Both the position numbers and the translations under genes were made by a program. The notes under the pieces were generated by a model. It was given only the letters and a program-made list of their open reading frames with translations. It was not told the DNA's origin and did no database searches. 64,000 nt of DNA from Neocallimastix lanati (nom. inval.) (Eukaryota > Neocallimastigomycota > Neocallimastigomycetes > Neocallimastigales > Neocallimastigaceae). The stretch covers positions 301,501 through 365,500 of the forward strand of contig JACVTC010000042.1 of the NCBI GenBank assembly GCA_016946835.1, written 5' to 3'. This document shows positions 48,067-58,788 of this stretch, piece by piece. Position 1 is the stretch's first letter, and each line of letters opens with the position of its first letter.

Positions 48067-48189
48067 AATTTATGATTTATTTAATTTAATCTTTACTACT
48101 AAAATTATTATTTTTTAATAATAATATTTTATATTTTTATTTATTGAATAGAAAATTTTTTTAATTGTTGGTGATTTTACTGATTTAAA

Positions 48190-48850
48190 ATAATAATAAT
48201 ATTAGAAATTTATTAATTAATAAAATATAAAATATTAATATAAAATAATAATTATTAAAAATAATAAAAAGAAATTTATAAATTATTTTCAATTTTATGT
48301 CTTTGCATAATTTTAATTTTATCACGTTATTTTCAATCACGTTTTATTTATGTCACGAATTTGCAAATGATTTATTAATTTATTTTTATGTAATTATTAA
48401 TAAAATAATTTTTTAATAATTAAAGTTTTTATTTGTGTTTTATTTTATTATTATTTTTTAATATATTTTGTGTAATATATAAAAGGAATCACATATTACC
48501 AATGTGAATAATACAACTTAAATTAACTGATATGATATAAATGATATAAAACCCAAATAAAAAGTTTAATTAATAATAAATTATTTTATTAATAATTACA
48601 TAAAAATAAATTAATAAATCATTTGAAATTCGTGACATAAATAAAACGTGATCGAAAATAACGTGATAAAATTAAAATTATGTAAATACATAAAATTATG
48701 AAAGAACATAAAAATTAATGTAAACATAAAATTTATTACATAAATTTTACATTAGGTTAAAATTTGAAAATAATTTATAAATTTCTTTTTATTATTTTTA
48801 ATAATTATTATATTGATATTTTATTTTATATTTTATTATATTTTTAATTA
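48190..48850. repeat. Long imperfect inverted repeat (arms ~270-300 bp, spacer ~85 bp)
   Basis: The left arm (about 48190-48460) and right arm (about 48545-48850) are reverse complements over nearly their whole length. Mirrored blocks include AATCACGTTTTATTTATGTC / GACATAAATAAAACGTGATC, ATTTATAAATTATTTTCAA and TGATTTATTAATTTATTTTT. The right arm continues into the dispersed repeat (copy B). No reading frame is present, so this is a foldback structure or two repeat copies in inverted orientation. Confidence 0.85.
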
Positions 48851-49265
48851 TTTTTAATAATTATTATTTTATAATATTTTATATAATTTTATAATTTTAT
48901 TAATATTTTATGAATATTTTATTTTAATATTTTATATTTTATTTTATATTTTTATATTAAATAATTTAAATACTTAATAGTTATTCTAAAAGAATTAATC
49001 AATTAAATAGTTTATTATGAACTACAAATATAAAAACAAGAATAATTCTTTATAATTATTCTTTGCACAGTTTTAATGCCAAATTCATTTTATAATTACT
49101 TTTATATTTACAAATGAATAGTTAAATACATGTATTGAATAGTTTTAATAATTATTTTTAAATAATAAATAAATAATAAATAAAAATTAATAATTAAATA
49201 ACAACTTAAATAAAACTTTTCCCAACAAGAGAACTTGGAACCTAGGCATACTTTATCAGATATTA
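48545..49265 (+). repeat. Dispersed AT-rich repeat, copy B
   Basis: Matches 61.82-62.47 kb over its full length with few differences, and 8.25-8.77 kb in its second half. It ends in CCAACAAGAGAACTTGGAAC and CTAGGCATACTTTATCA, as copy A does. Confidence 0.85.
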
Positions 49266-49479
49266 AATGATAAAATTGAAGTTAAGTATAATATAATATA
49301 TTAAATAATAAATAATAAATATAAAATAAAATAAATAATAATTATATAATAAATAAATTAATTGTAAATAAAAGTTTTTTTATTTTATATTTTTTTTATT
49401 TTTTATTTTATATTTTATATTTTTATATTTTATATTTTTATATTTTATATTTTATATTTTTTTATTATTTATTTGTTTA

Positions 49480-49546
49480 TTTATTAAAATTTTGCGAAAT
49501 GCAACTTTTCCCAAATTGCGAAATGAAATTTTGCGAAATGACACAC
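49480..49546 (+). repeat. Cluster of GCGAAATG motifs
   Basis: GCGAAATGCAACTTTTCCC, then GCGAAATGAAATTTTGCGAAA, the motif family seen at the ends of the candidate insertion at 7.3-8.2 kb. It follows TATTTTA low-complexity sequence, as in the 8.1-kb cluster. Confidence 0.6.
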
Positions 49547-49664
49547 ACTCAATAAAAATATAAATATACTTTACTATATATAAAAAAAAAAAATAAATTT
49601 ATGTATGTTGTAACATATATCATTAAATGATGCACATCACTTGAAATAATGAAAAATTATCATA

Positions 49665-51515
49665 GATAGAAATAATAAATAATAGATAATAAATAATTGA
49701 ATAATAAATAATTAAATAATAAATAATAGATAATAAATAATTGAATAATAAATAATAAATAATTAATAAATAATTGAATAATAAATAATAAATAATAAAT
49801 AATAAATAATAAATAATAAATAATAAATAAATAATTAAATAATAAATAATTAATAAATAATAAATAATAAATAATAAATAATAAATAATAAATAATAAAT
49901 AATAAATAATAAATAAATAATTAAATAATAAATAATTAATAAATAATAAATAATAAATAATAAATAATAAATAATAAATAATAAATAATTGAATAATAAA
50001 TAATAAATAATAAATAATAAATAATTGAATAATAAATAATAAATAATAAATAATAGATAATAAATAATAAATAATAAATAATAAAAAGAGTATTTATTAA
50101 TAAATAATAAATAATAAATAATAAATAATAAATAATAAATAATAAATAATAAATAATAGATAATAAATAATAAATAATAAATAATAAATAATAAATAATA
50201 AATAATAAATAATAATAATAAATAATAAAAAGAGTATTTATTTATAAATAATAAATAATAAATAATAAATAATAAAAAGAGTATTTATTTATAAATAATA
50301 AATAATAATTGAATAATGAATAATAAATAGTTGAATAATAAATAATAAATAATAAATAATTGAATAATAAATAATAAATAATAAATAATAAATAATAAAT
50401 AACAAATAATAAATAATAAATAATAAATAATTGAATAATAAATAATTAAATAATAAATAATAAATAATAAATATTTGAATAATAAATAATAAATAATAAA
50501 TAATAGATAATAAATAATAAATAATAAATAATAAAAAGAGTATTTATTAATAAATAATAAATAATAAATAATAAATAATAAATAATAAATAATAAATAAT
50601 AAATAATAAATAATAGATAATAAATAATAAATAATAAATAATAAAAAGAGTATTTATTTATAAATAATAAATAATAAATAATAAATAATAAAAAGAGTAT
50701 TTATTTATAAATAATAAATAATAATTGAATAATGAATAATAAATAGTTGAATAATAAATAATAAATAATAAATAATTGAATAATAAATAATAAATAATAA
50801 TAATAAATAATAAATAATAAATAATTAAATAATAAATAATAGATAATAAATAATTGAATAATAAATAATAAATAATAAATAATAAATAATAGATAATAGA
50901 TAATAAATAATTGAATAATAAATAATAAAAATTGAATAATAAATAATTGAATAATAAATAATTGAATAATAAATAATTGAATAATAAATAATTGAATAAT
51001 AAATAATTGAATAATAAATAATTGAATAATAAATAATAAATAATTGAATAATAAATAATAAATAATAAATAATAAATAATTGAATAATAAATAATTGAAT
51101 AATAAATAATAAATAATAAATAATAAATAATAAATAATAGATAATAGATAATAAATAATTGAATAATAAATAATAAAAAATTGAATAATAAATAATTGAA
51201 TAATAAATAATAATAATAATAAATAATAATAAATAATAATAAATAATAAATAATAAATAATAATAATAATAATAAATAATAAATAATAAATAATAAATAA
51301 TTTAATAATAAATAATTGAATAATAAATAATTGAATAATAAATAATTGAATAATTGAATAATAAATAATAAATAAATAATTAATAATTAATAATAAATAA
51401 TAAATAATAAATAATAAATAATAAATAATAAATAATAAATAATAAATAATTGAATAATAAATAATAAATAATAAATAATAAATAATAAATAATAAATAAT
51501 TGAATAATAAAAAAG
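49665..51515. repeat. 1.85-kb AATAAT microsatellite with higher-order structure
   Basis: TAAATAA/TAATAA units are mixed with TAATTGAATAA and TAATAGATAA variants. Marker blocks AAAAAGAGTATTTATT appear at about 50083, 50228, 50276, 50533, 50643, 50690 and 51511. Blocks containing AATGAATAATAAATAGTTG recur at about 50320 and 50730. The order of markers repeats with a period of roughly 420-450 bp, so parts of the array were duplicated as larger units. Confidence 0.9.
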
Positions 51516-51639
51516 AGTATATAATTTAAATTTTATTTCATTTCTATAATTAATTAATTAATTTTAATTAAAGGTAAAAAAATAAAAAAAAAAAAATAAA
51601 AATAAAAATATTTCAAAAATAAAAAAAATGTTATATATA

Positions 51640-51845
51640 AATCAATTCAAGAAGAAGAAGAAGAAGAAGAGAAAAAAAAAAAAAAGAACATAAATAGGTA
51701 GACCGTAAACCACCACCTCTTCACCTACCTATCTACAAGATTACTACTAATTCCTGGATGAAAGGTTTGAATTGAGCATAATCTAGAAAAGAAATCATAG
51801 GATATGGTCTACTCTCCTTTCAGAGGCACTTTAGATTGTATTATT
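51640..51845. other. GC-richer island with a short hairpin, unexplained
   Basis: After a GAA-repeat (about 51650-51672), 51690-51840 is distinctly less AT-rich. It contains ATAGGTAG ... CTACCTAT (about 51695-51735), an 8-bp stem enclosing CCACCACCTCTTCACC. There is no reading frame and no box elements. It might be a retroposon piece or a small RNA gene; neither is supported further. Confidence 0.35.
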
Positions 51846-52268
51846 TTTCTTTATTATTTATGATTTATGTATTTATGTATTTATTTATTATTTAATAGTA
51901 TTATTAAATTTTTATTAGTTAATATTTAATATTTCTTTTTTATTATTTATTATTTATTATTTATTATTTATTACTTCATTATTTATTTTTTAATTATTTA
52001 TTTTTTAAACATTTATTATTTATCATTTATTATTTATTATTTATTATTTATTATTTAATATTTAATTATTTATTATTTATTATTTATTATTATTATATAT
52101 TTATTATATATTTATTTATCTACTTATTATTAATTATTATTTATTTATTTATTTATGAATTATTTATCTACTAATTATTTAATTTTATTTTATTTATTCG
52201 GTTATTTTTTTTTTTTTTATTTTGTTTTTATTCTAAATATAATCCATTAAGAATAAATTATTTTAGAA

Positions 52269-52303
<35 letters not shown>

Positions 52304-52578
52304 TAAAATTTATTATTTTTAATAAAAAACTAAATATATTTTTAATAATACTTTTAATTTTATATTATCATTCTTTTTTTTTTATTTATTTATTTATTTG
52401 CGTTAAATTTTATTTTATTTTATTTTTTTTTTTTAATATTTTTTAATTTCTAATATATAATAATCTACAATCATTTTAATAATAACCAAATACTTCCATT
52501 GGTATGATTACTAAAATTATTTTATTAATTAAATACTTTACAATTTTTATTTTATTATTTTTAATTTTATAATTATTT
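51846..52578. other. TTTATTA low-complexity sequence downstream of the PAP2 gene
   Basis: ATTTATT arrays, an AT dinucleotide run (about 52271-52302) and T tracts. The part from about 52200 onward is homologous to 63.03-63.34 kb, including TAAATATAATCCATT, GAATAAATTATTTTAGAAA and AACCAAATACTTCCATT. Confidence 0.7.
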
Positions 52579-54486
52579 TTAATAATAATCCCTTATATTA
52601 TTGTTGCGAGTATCAACTCTTTCATTGCCTCGATTATCAAATTTTTCATAACCACGATTATCAAATCTTTCATTGTTACTATTATTCATTCTTTCATTGT
52701 TACGATTATCAAATCTTTCATTGTTACGATTATCAAATCTTTCATTGTTACGATTATTCATTCTTTCATTGTTACGATTATTCATTCTTTCATTGTTACG
52801 ATTATCAAATCTTTCATTGCCTCGATTATTCATTCTTTCATTGTTGCGATTATCAAATCTTTCATTGCCTCGATTATTCATTCTTTCATTGTTGCGATTA
52901 TCAAATCTTTCATTGTTACGATTATTCATTCTTTCATTGTTGCGATTATCCAATCTTTCATTGTTACGATTATTCATTCTTTCATTGATACGATTATCAA
53001 ATCTTTCATTGTTACGAGTATCCATTCTTTCATTGTTGCGATTATCAAATCTTTCATTGTTACGAGTATCCATTCTTTCATTGTTGCGATGATCAACTCT
53101 TTCAGAGGCATAGTAATCACCTTGTTTATCAATATCAATCTTTTCTATTATTTTACGATTTTGATAGGGAATATCACAATTTTTATCTTTCAAGCTAGGG
53201 TAATAATAAAAATAGGTAAAAGTTCCAATAATTAATCCCATTAAACTACCAACGAGGACATCTTCCCAATGATGACGATTATCAAATACCCGAGATAAAG
53301 CAATAGCAGTTGAAATAATAAAAGGAATAATAACTACACAATATTTCCAGAGATAGCATTTTCCGTCAAATAAATGAATTTGACCTGCTATATAAAAAGC
53401 TAAATAGGACATTAAATTAAAAGCAGCTTTATATTGAATAAAATAAAATATATTATTATATATTATATAATAATTTATAAATTAATTTGTATTGAAATTT
53501 AAAAATTTTTATAAATCTTTCATTTTTAAATTTATTTTCGATTTTATAATATCCAAATAAAAAATATATATATATACCATAAGAATGTCCAGATGGAAAA
53601 CTTCTCATTCCTTTTCGAATTTGTTCTTTAGGAGCTGTACAAATAGAAGTATTAAACAGGTTTCTTTGTCCATAATTTATACTACTTGAAATATTATACA
53701 ATTTGTACTGTTCTTCTACTTTTGAAAAATCGACTTGACATAGGGAAAGAAAATCTGGCCTATATCTTCCAGATAAACACTTTTTTTTTTTTTTTTTTTT
53801 TTATTTATATTCCAATTTATTTTAATATTTTAATATATATATATATAATTTTTTTAGTTATTTTTCTCTATAAATTTTTTAGTAATTTTTCTCCATATTA
53901 AGAATATATTTAAATTAACCTATATATATACTTTTATAATATTTCCTATAATGACAGAAATAAAACTAGATACAATTAATCCTATTATTAATAAAAAAAA
54001 ATAATAATAATTTAACAAAAAAAAAAATTAGTGTTTTATTGAAATATATTTATTACATTATTTAATTGATTATTTATATCCATACCAATAATTGCTTGAT
54101 GTAAGTCATAATTCATTCTTTTTTTGTAAAATTGGAATCCAATAATAATTGTCAAAGAAACACAAGAAAAAATTACCTAAATAAAATTTTATAAAAAAAA
54201 AATAAATAAATAAATAATAAAAGAATAACTACTGAAAATATAACTATTAAATTAGCAAAATTAAAATAGGATTAAATTAGCAAAAATTATAGCTTACTAA
54301 TAAAACCATATTAACTGTATCCCCTTTATGTGGAAGACTAATTGAAACATCATCAAGTGAAAATTGTCTTTCATTTAGACTAAATTTTCCTACTATAATC
54401 ATGGCTACAAATAGAATAACAATAAATATCCAATCTAAAAGTAATGTTGTTTTTTTTACACTTCCTGATAACTTTTCCTGTGCCAT
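52579..54486 (-). CDS. PAP2-family lipid phosphate phosphatase with octapeptide-repeat tail (five exons)
   Basis: Exons: 54486-54298, 54176-54086, 53981-53932, 53779-53578 and 53426-52579. All joins keep frame for 459 residues; donors are GTAAGC, GTATGG and GTATAT (three). The family's three catalytic motifs are complete. Motif 1, K-x6-RP (KCLSGRYRP), is created by the exon 3/4 join. Motif 2 is PSGH (SFPSGHSY). Motif 3 is SR-x5-H-x3-D (SRVFDNRHHWED). Hydrophobic segments at residues about 19-34, 64-80, 95-110 and later fit a six-helix membrane enzyme. The family removes phosphate from phosphatidate, diacylglycerol pyrophosphate or similar lipids at ER, Golgi or vacuole membranes. After the core, the C-terminus is about 21 copies of an octapeptide (ERMNNRNN / ERFDNRNN), strongly charged and presumably cytosolic. 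The acceptors of exons 4 and 5 (AAAG) are unusual. A shorter-tailed relative lies at 63.3-64 kb. Confidence 0.85.
52600..53103 (-). repeat. 24-bp minisatellite coding the PAP2 tail
   Basis: About 21 units of 24 bp, alternating two forms (…ATTCATTCTTTCATTGTT… and …ATCAAATCTTTCATTGTT… on the plus strand), so that much of it is a 48-bp higher-order repeat. The homologous gene at 63.4 kb has four units. Confidence 0.93.
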
Positions 54487-55725
54487 TTTTTAATTTTAAT
54501 TTTTTTTTTTTTTTACTAATATATATAAGTTATAACTATTTAAAATAATATAAAAATTTTAAAAATTAGATAACTATTTATTATTATATAAAAAAAATTT
54601 TTTTTTATTTTATTTTATTTTATTATCGTATTATCTTTTAATTTTTTATATTTACTTTAAAATTTTTTTATTTTATTATTAATAATATAATAGTTAATGT
54701 TTTGTTTTTTTAGTTTTTTTTTACATTCGTAAAACAAAAGAAAAAATTTTGAATATTTATACTTTTTTTTTTTTTTTTTTATTCATTGCCTTAATATAAT
54801 TGAATAAATAAATAAATAATAAATAAATAAATAATAAATAAATAAATAATAAAAAATTAATAATAAATAAATAAATAAATAATAAATAAATAAATAAATA
54901 AATAAATAAACATTTTGTATTTTTTTTATTTAAATATTAAAAAATTTTATAAAATCAAATTTTAATTAAAAATTTAATAAAACAAATTTTTTATCAAGTT
55001 TATCATAAATTTTAATTTAAATTTAATTTATTTTTAAAACTTATTTCATTAAATTAGAATATATGTTATAATATATTATAATCTACTGTAATCTATTGTG
55101 GTGTATATTAATTAATATAATGTCTATGATTCATTAAAGTTCGGATTATTTATTTTTATTTTTATTTTATTTTTTAACCTTTACTAAAAACAACATATCC
55201 TATAAATAGAACTCTTAACAGAATATAAAAATAATGACTATTTTTATATCATAATAATTTTTTATTTTAAAATTTATTAATAAAAATTTAATAAAATAAA
55301 TAAATAAATAAATAAAAAATAAATAAATAAATACATAAATAAATAATAATTTATCTAAATAATTATTTATTTATTTATTTAATAATAAATTAAATTTTAT
55401 TTTAATTAAATAAATTTACAACTAAAAGAAAAAAAATGCCAATAAAAAATTTTTAAAAAACAACATTTAAAAAAGGAAATTTTAATTAATTGGATTTCTA
55501 TTGATTTTATCAATATATTTTCATTATAATCCATTATACATATAATAATATTATTTTATTAAAATATTAATAATTATAATTTATTATTAAATAAACTTTA
55601 TTTCTAAGAAAAAAGAAAAAAGATAAAAAAAATTTTTAATAAAAAATAATAATTATTAAAGTTTATGTACAGGTAACTCATGTCACCATTTCATTTTCTG
55701 TATTCTTCTATTTTTAAATAAGTTT
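54487..55725. other. AT-rich intergenic stretch, nothing recognised
   Basis: T runs just upstream of the PAP2 start, AAAT arrays (about 54805-54912 and 55293-55342) and no coding signal. Confidence 0.5.
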
Positions 55726-56058
55726 TGTTAGAAATAAAGTTTAATATTATTAAATAATAAAATATAAATAATAAATTATAAATAAATAATATAAATATAT
55801 TTAATATTGATTTTATATAAAATTATAAATACATAATTAATATTAGTATAATTTATAATTAATGTAATAGTATAGCATATAATGTGGCGTTTAGTAATAA
55901 CGAAATACGTTAATATAATGTAACACTAAATTATATCTTACATTAATACATGTAATTTAACTAAAAAGATATTTTTAATATATCATTCTTATTAAAAAAA
56001 ATAAAAGGAATTATTAAAGAATAAAATTGAAATTGATCAATTTAAGCAGTGTATTAAA
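55726..56058 (+). repeat. 5' LTR of the young copia element
   Basis: Starts TGTTAGAAATAAAG. One base differs from the 3' LTR (AATACATAATT here, AATATATAATT there). Confidence 0.93.
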
Positions 56059-56073
56059 AGATTAAGAGTCTCA
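56059..56073 (+). promoter_or_regulatory. Primer-binding site matching the tRNA-Lys(CUU) anticodon arm
   Basis: AGATTAAGAGTCTCA directly follows the 5' LTR and is identical to the site of the minus-strand copia element at 33919-33933, although the LTRs of the two elements are unrelated in most of their length. Confidence 0.78.
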
Positions 56074-58198
56074 AGAATACCGATATATTTTAAAAAATTA
56101 TAGTTTATAGGTGTTGTTTTTAAATTTTGAATTTTTAAAAATTAATATTTAACATCTAAAAATTGATATTTAAAATTTTAAAATATCTTATAAATCTAAA
56201 CAAATTTTATTATGTCAAAAGAAATTATTGAAAATATTAATACTAAAACCATATTAGTACTAAAACCAAGAAATAAAATCAGTCAGTTTATATTCCAATT
56301 TCAATGGAACCACTAGTAATCAGAATTACAATAAAGAATACAAAAATAAGAAAAGGGTTCCAAGATGTTACATTTGCCATAAATTAGGACACAAGGCTGA
56401 TACATGCAAATTCAAAAATAAAAATAAAAATAAAAATAAAAATAAATATAAAAATAAACATAAACAAAATTATTCAAATAATGTTGAGGCGAACAGTTCG
56501 GGAATAAAAGATTACGAGTACCAAGATGCTTTTATAAGCAATGCGTTAAATGAAGACTTTAATAATCAAGAATATAATAACGTTGCTAATAGTGCTTTGA
56601 TTAACAACAAGCCGAGGCACTATAAAAGAAAAAATACTACCAAGCTTAGATAAAGAATATTATACATCTGATAGCAATGAAGAAGAAAATAACACCAATA
56701 TAAATAATAATATAATTATTCAATGGACCTTAGATTCTGGAGCCTCCTACAATATGACACATAACTTAGACTGCCTTAGTGATATTCAAAAGCATAAAGA
56801 AAGAGTATATTTTGCGGATGGCAGTTTTGTTGAATCAAAATATATAGGTACATTCATAGGTTATATTAATGAAAATAAAATAAAATTTAAAGATGTACTA
56901 TATATTCCAGAATTTAAAAGGAGCTTATTATCCATTGGAAGTCTATGTAATTCACATTACAAAATTATATTTTATAGAAAAAATAACAAAAATTTAGTTA
57001 CAATTTATAATAATAAGGGAAATAGATTATGTACCGTATCTTCTAATAAATCAAAAACATATAAGATATGGTCTTTTAAAAATAAACTTAATTTTGAATC
57101 AAATAATGCTGTATGTAATAGCTTAGATATACAAAATAATAATAATAAAAATGAAAATTATGACCTTTAGGATCGCCGTTTAGGTCATTTTAATATTAAT
57201 AATATTAAGAACAAACTTGATAATATTAAAGTTGATGAAAATGTAAAGTTTGTTCATGTTCTAAGCTTAAAAATTTCCCTTATCATCCATCTAATAATAA
57301 AACATCTGAAATATTTGAAGTCATTCACATGGATATGGTATATAGCGCTGATACCTCTATTCATGGAAACAAATATTTCTTTACAATTCTTGATGATTAT
57401 TCAAGATATGGATGGGTTTTCTTTATTAAAAATAAATCTGAAGTATTTAGTACCTTCATCAAATGGTACAAAAGAATTAAAAATATTTTCAATAAAAATA
57501 TTAAATATATTAAAACTGATAACGGCACTGAATATAATAATGTTAACTTTAATAATTTTTGTGATGATAATGGAATTACACACTTATATAGCATTCCATA
57601 TAATCCACAACAAAATGGGAAGGCTGAAAGGTTTCAACAAACCTTAATATTCTCTGCTCGTGCAATGTTACAAGATGCACAACTCCATCATAAATTTTGG
57701 GAAGATGCTATTGATACTGCTAATTATATTCATAATAGACTCCCTCATAAAGGTAATAATAATAAAGTGCCCTTTGAGGTATTATATAATAAAAAGGTTG
57801 ATTATTCTAAACTTAGAATCTTTGGTTGTCAAGCCTTCTATTTTATTCCTAAACAATTTAGAGATAAATTTGCTAACTCTACTTTTTCAGGAATTTTTCT
57901 TAGATATGATACTAATCCATCTGCTTATCGTATCTATGATCCAAGTAATAATAAAATTATACTTTCAAAGGCCGTTGTTTTCTTTGAAGATTATCCTGCT
58001 AATTTATCTGCACCTTCATCTCCTCCCGATATTTACAATTTTTTACCTTATAACGAAATTGGAGGAAGTATGGATGATGATAATCTTTCAGAAGATTTCA
58101 ATAATATTAGTAATAATAATAATAATAATATCAATAATAATAATAATAATAATAATATCAATAATATTAATAATAATAATAATAATAATATCAATAAT

Positions 58199-58241
<43 letters not shown>

Positions 58242-58364
58242 TCAATAACACTTTTAATAATAATAATAATATTGATAACACCTTTAATAATAACAATAAT
58301 TATAATAATATTAATAATAATAATTTTATTAAAGAAAATAAAGAGAATTATAATTATAATAATA

Positions 58365-58788
58365 ATTTTGAATATATTAATTTTTTTTTTTTTATAGACT
58401 GAAGACTTTGGTCTTCCCCATATAGTAATATGGGTGTATGATTAATTGCCATACCGGTACGGCGTCGACGCTCTCAACTCCCCATAAGCAAAGAAACTCC
58501 ATATAGAAGCACCCTACGCGATCCTCGAGGGAAAGCATCCCAGAGGAGCTGGACACTGTAAATCCTCTCAGACAAGGCTTACGCAATGGGATTCTTATAG
58601 TGTTAGAAATATAGAAAACTTAGAAAGTATACCTACCTGAGTATCGTTTAACCCCTAACCTTTCACGCAAAACCCAAAGGGAAAAATCGTGAAGATATGA
58701 TACTTTTGGGGGTCGATCCAGAGACCTTTGGTATGATAAGCCAACGACTTAACAACCCAGGATAAGAACTGGATTTTGAATATATTAA
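58365..58788 (-). mobile_element. tRNA-derived SINE with target-site duplications, inserted in the copia spacer
   Basis: The body (58381-58772) is much GC-richer than its host and is bounded by a perfect 16-bp duplication, ATTTTGAATATATTAA, at 58365-58380 and 58773-58788. On the minus strand it begins near 58772 with a tRNA-like head. An A-box-like TAAGTCGTTGG (58751-58741) is followed about 21 bp later by a good B box, GGATCGACCCC (58719-58709). Between them lies a possible anticodon stem TTGG/CCAA. The body of about 300 bp has no gene. It ends with the stem-loop GAAGACCAAAGTCTTC (58416-58401) shortly before the A tail (T run on the plus strand, 58381-58393). Pol III transcription from the internal boxes and LINE-driven retroposition are inferred from SINE biology. 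It inserted after the copia element, so it is younger still. Confidence 0.88.

Noticed and set aside
49665-51515. CRISPR-like array (regular units with marker blocks)
   Set aside because: Units are simple AT microsatellite without unique spacers, in a eukaryotic context.
52673-53092. Leu/Ser-rich plus-strand frame of 139 codons
   Set aside because: It is the antisense of the octapeptide minisatellite in the PAP2 gene.
57660-58397. Ile-rich 245-codon frame overlapping the copia integrase and spacer
   Set aside because: It is an out-of-frame shadow of the integrase and AAT repeats.
58392-58586. 64-codon minus-strand frame
   Set aside because: It lies wholly inside the SINE body, and its composition follows the SINE rather than a gene.
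58700-58772. A functional tRNA gene
   Set aside because: A/B boxes are present but acceptor and T stems do not pair, and it is joined to a longer retroposed body, so it is the head of a SINE.
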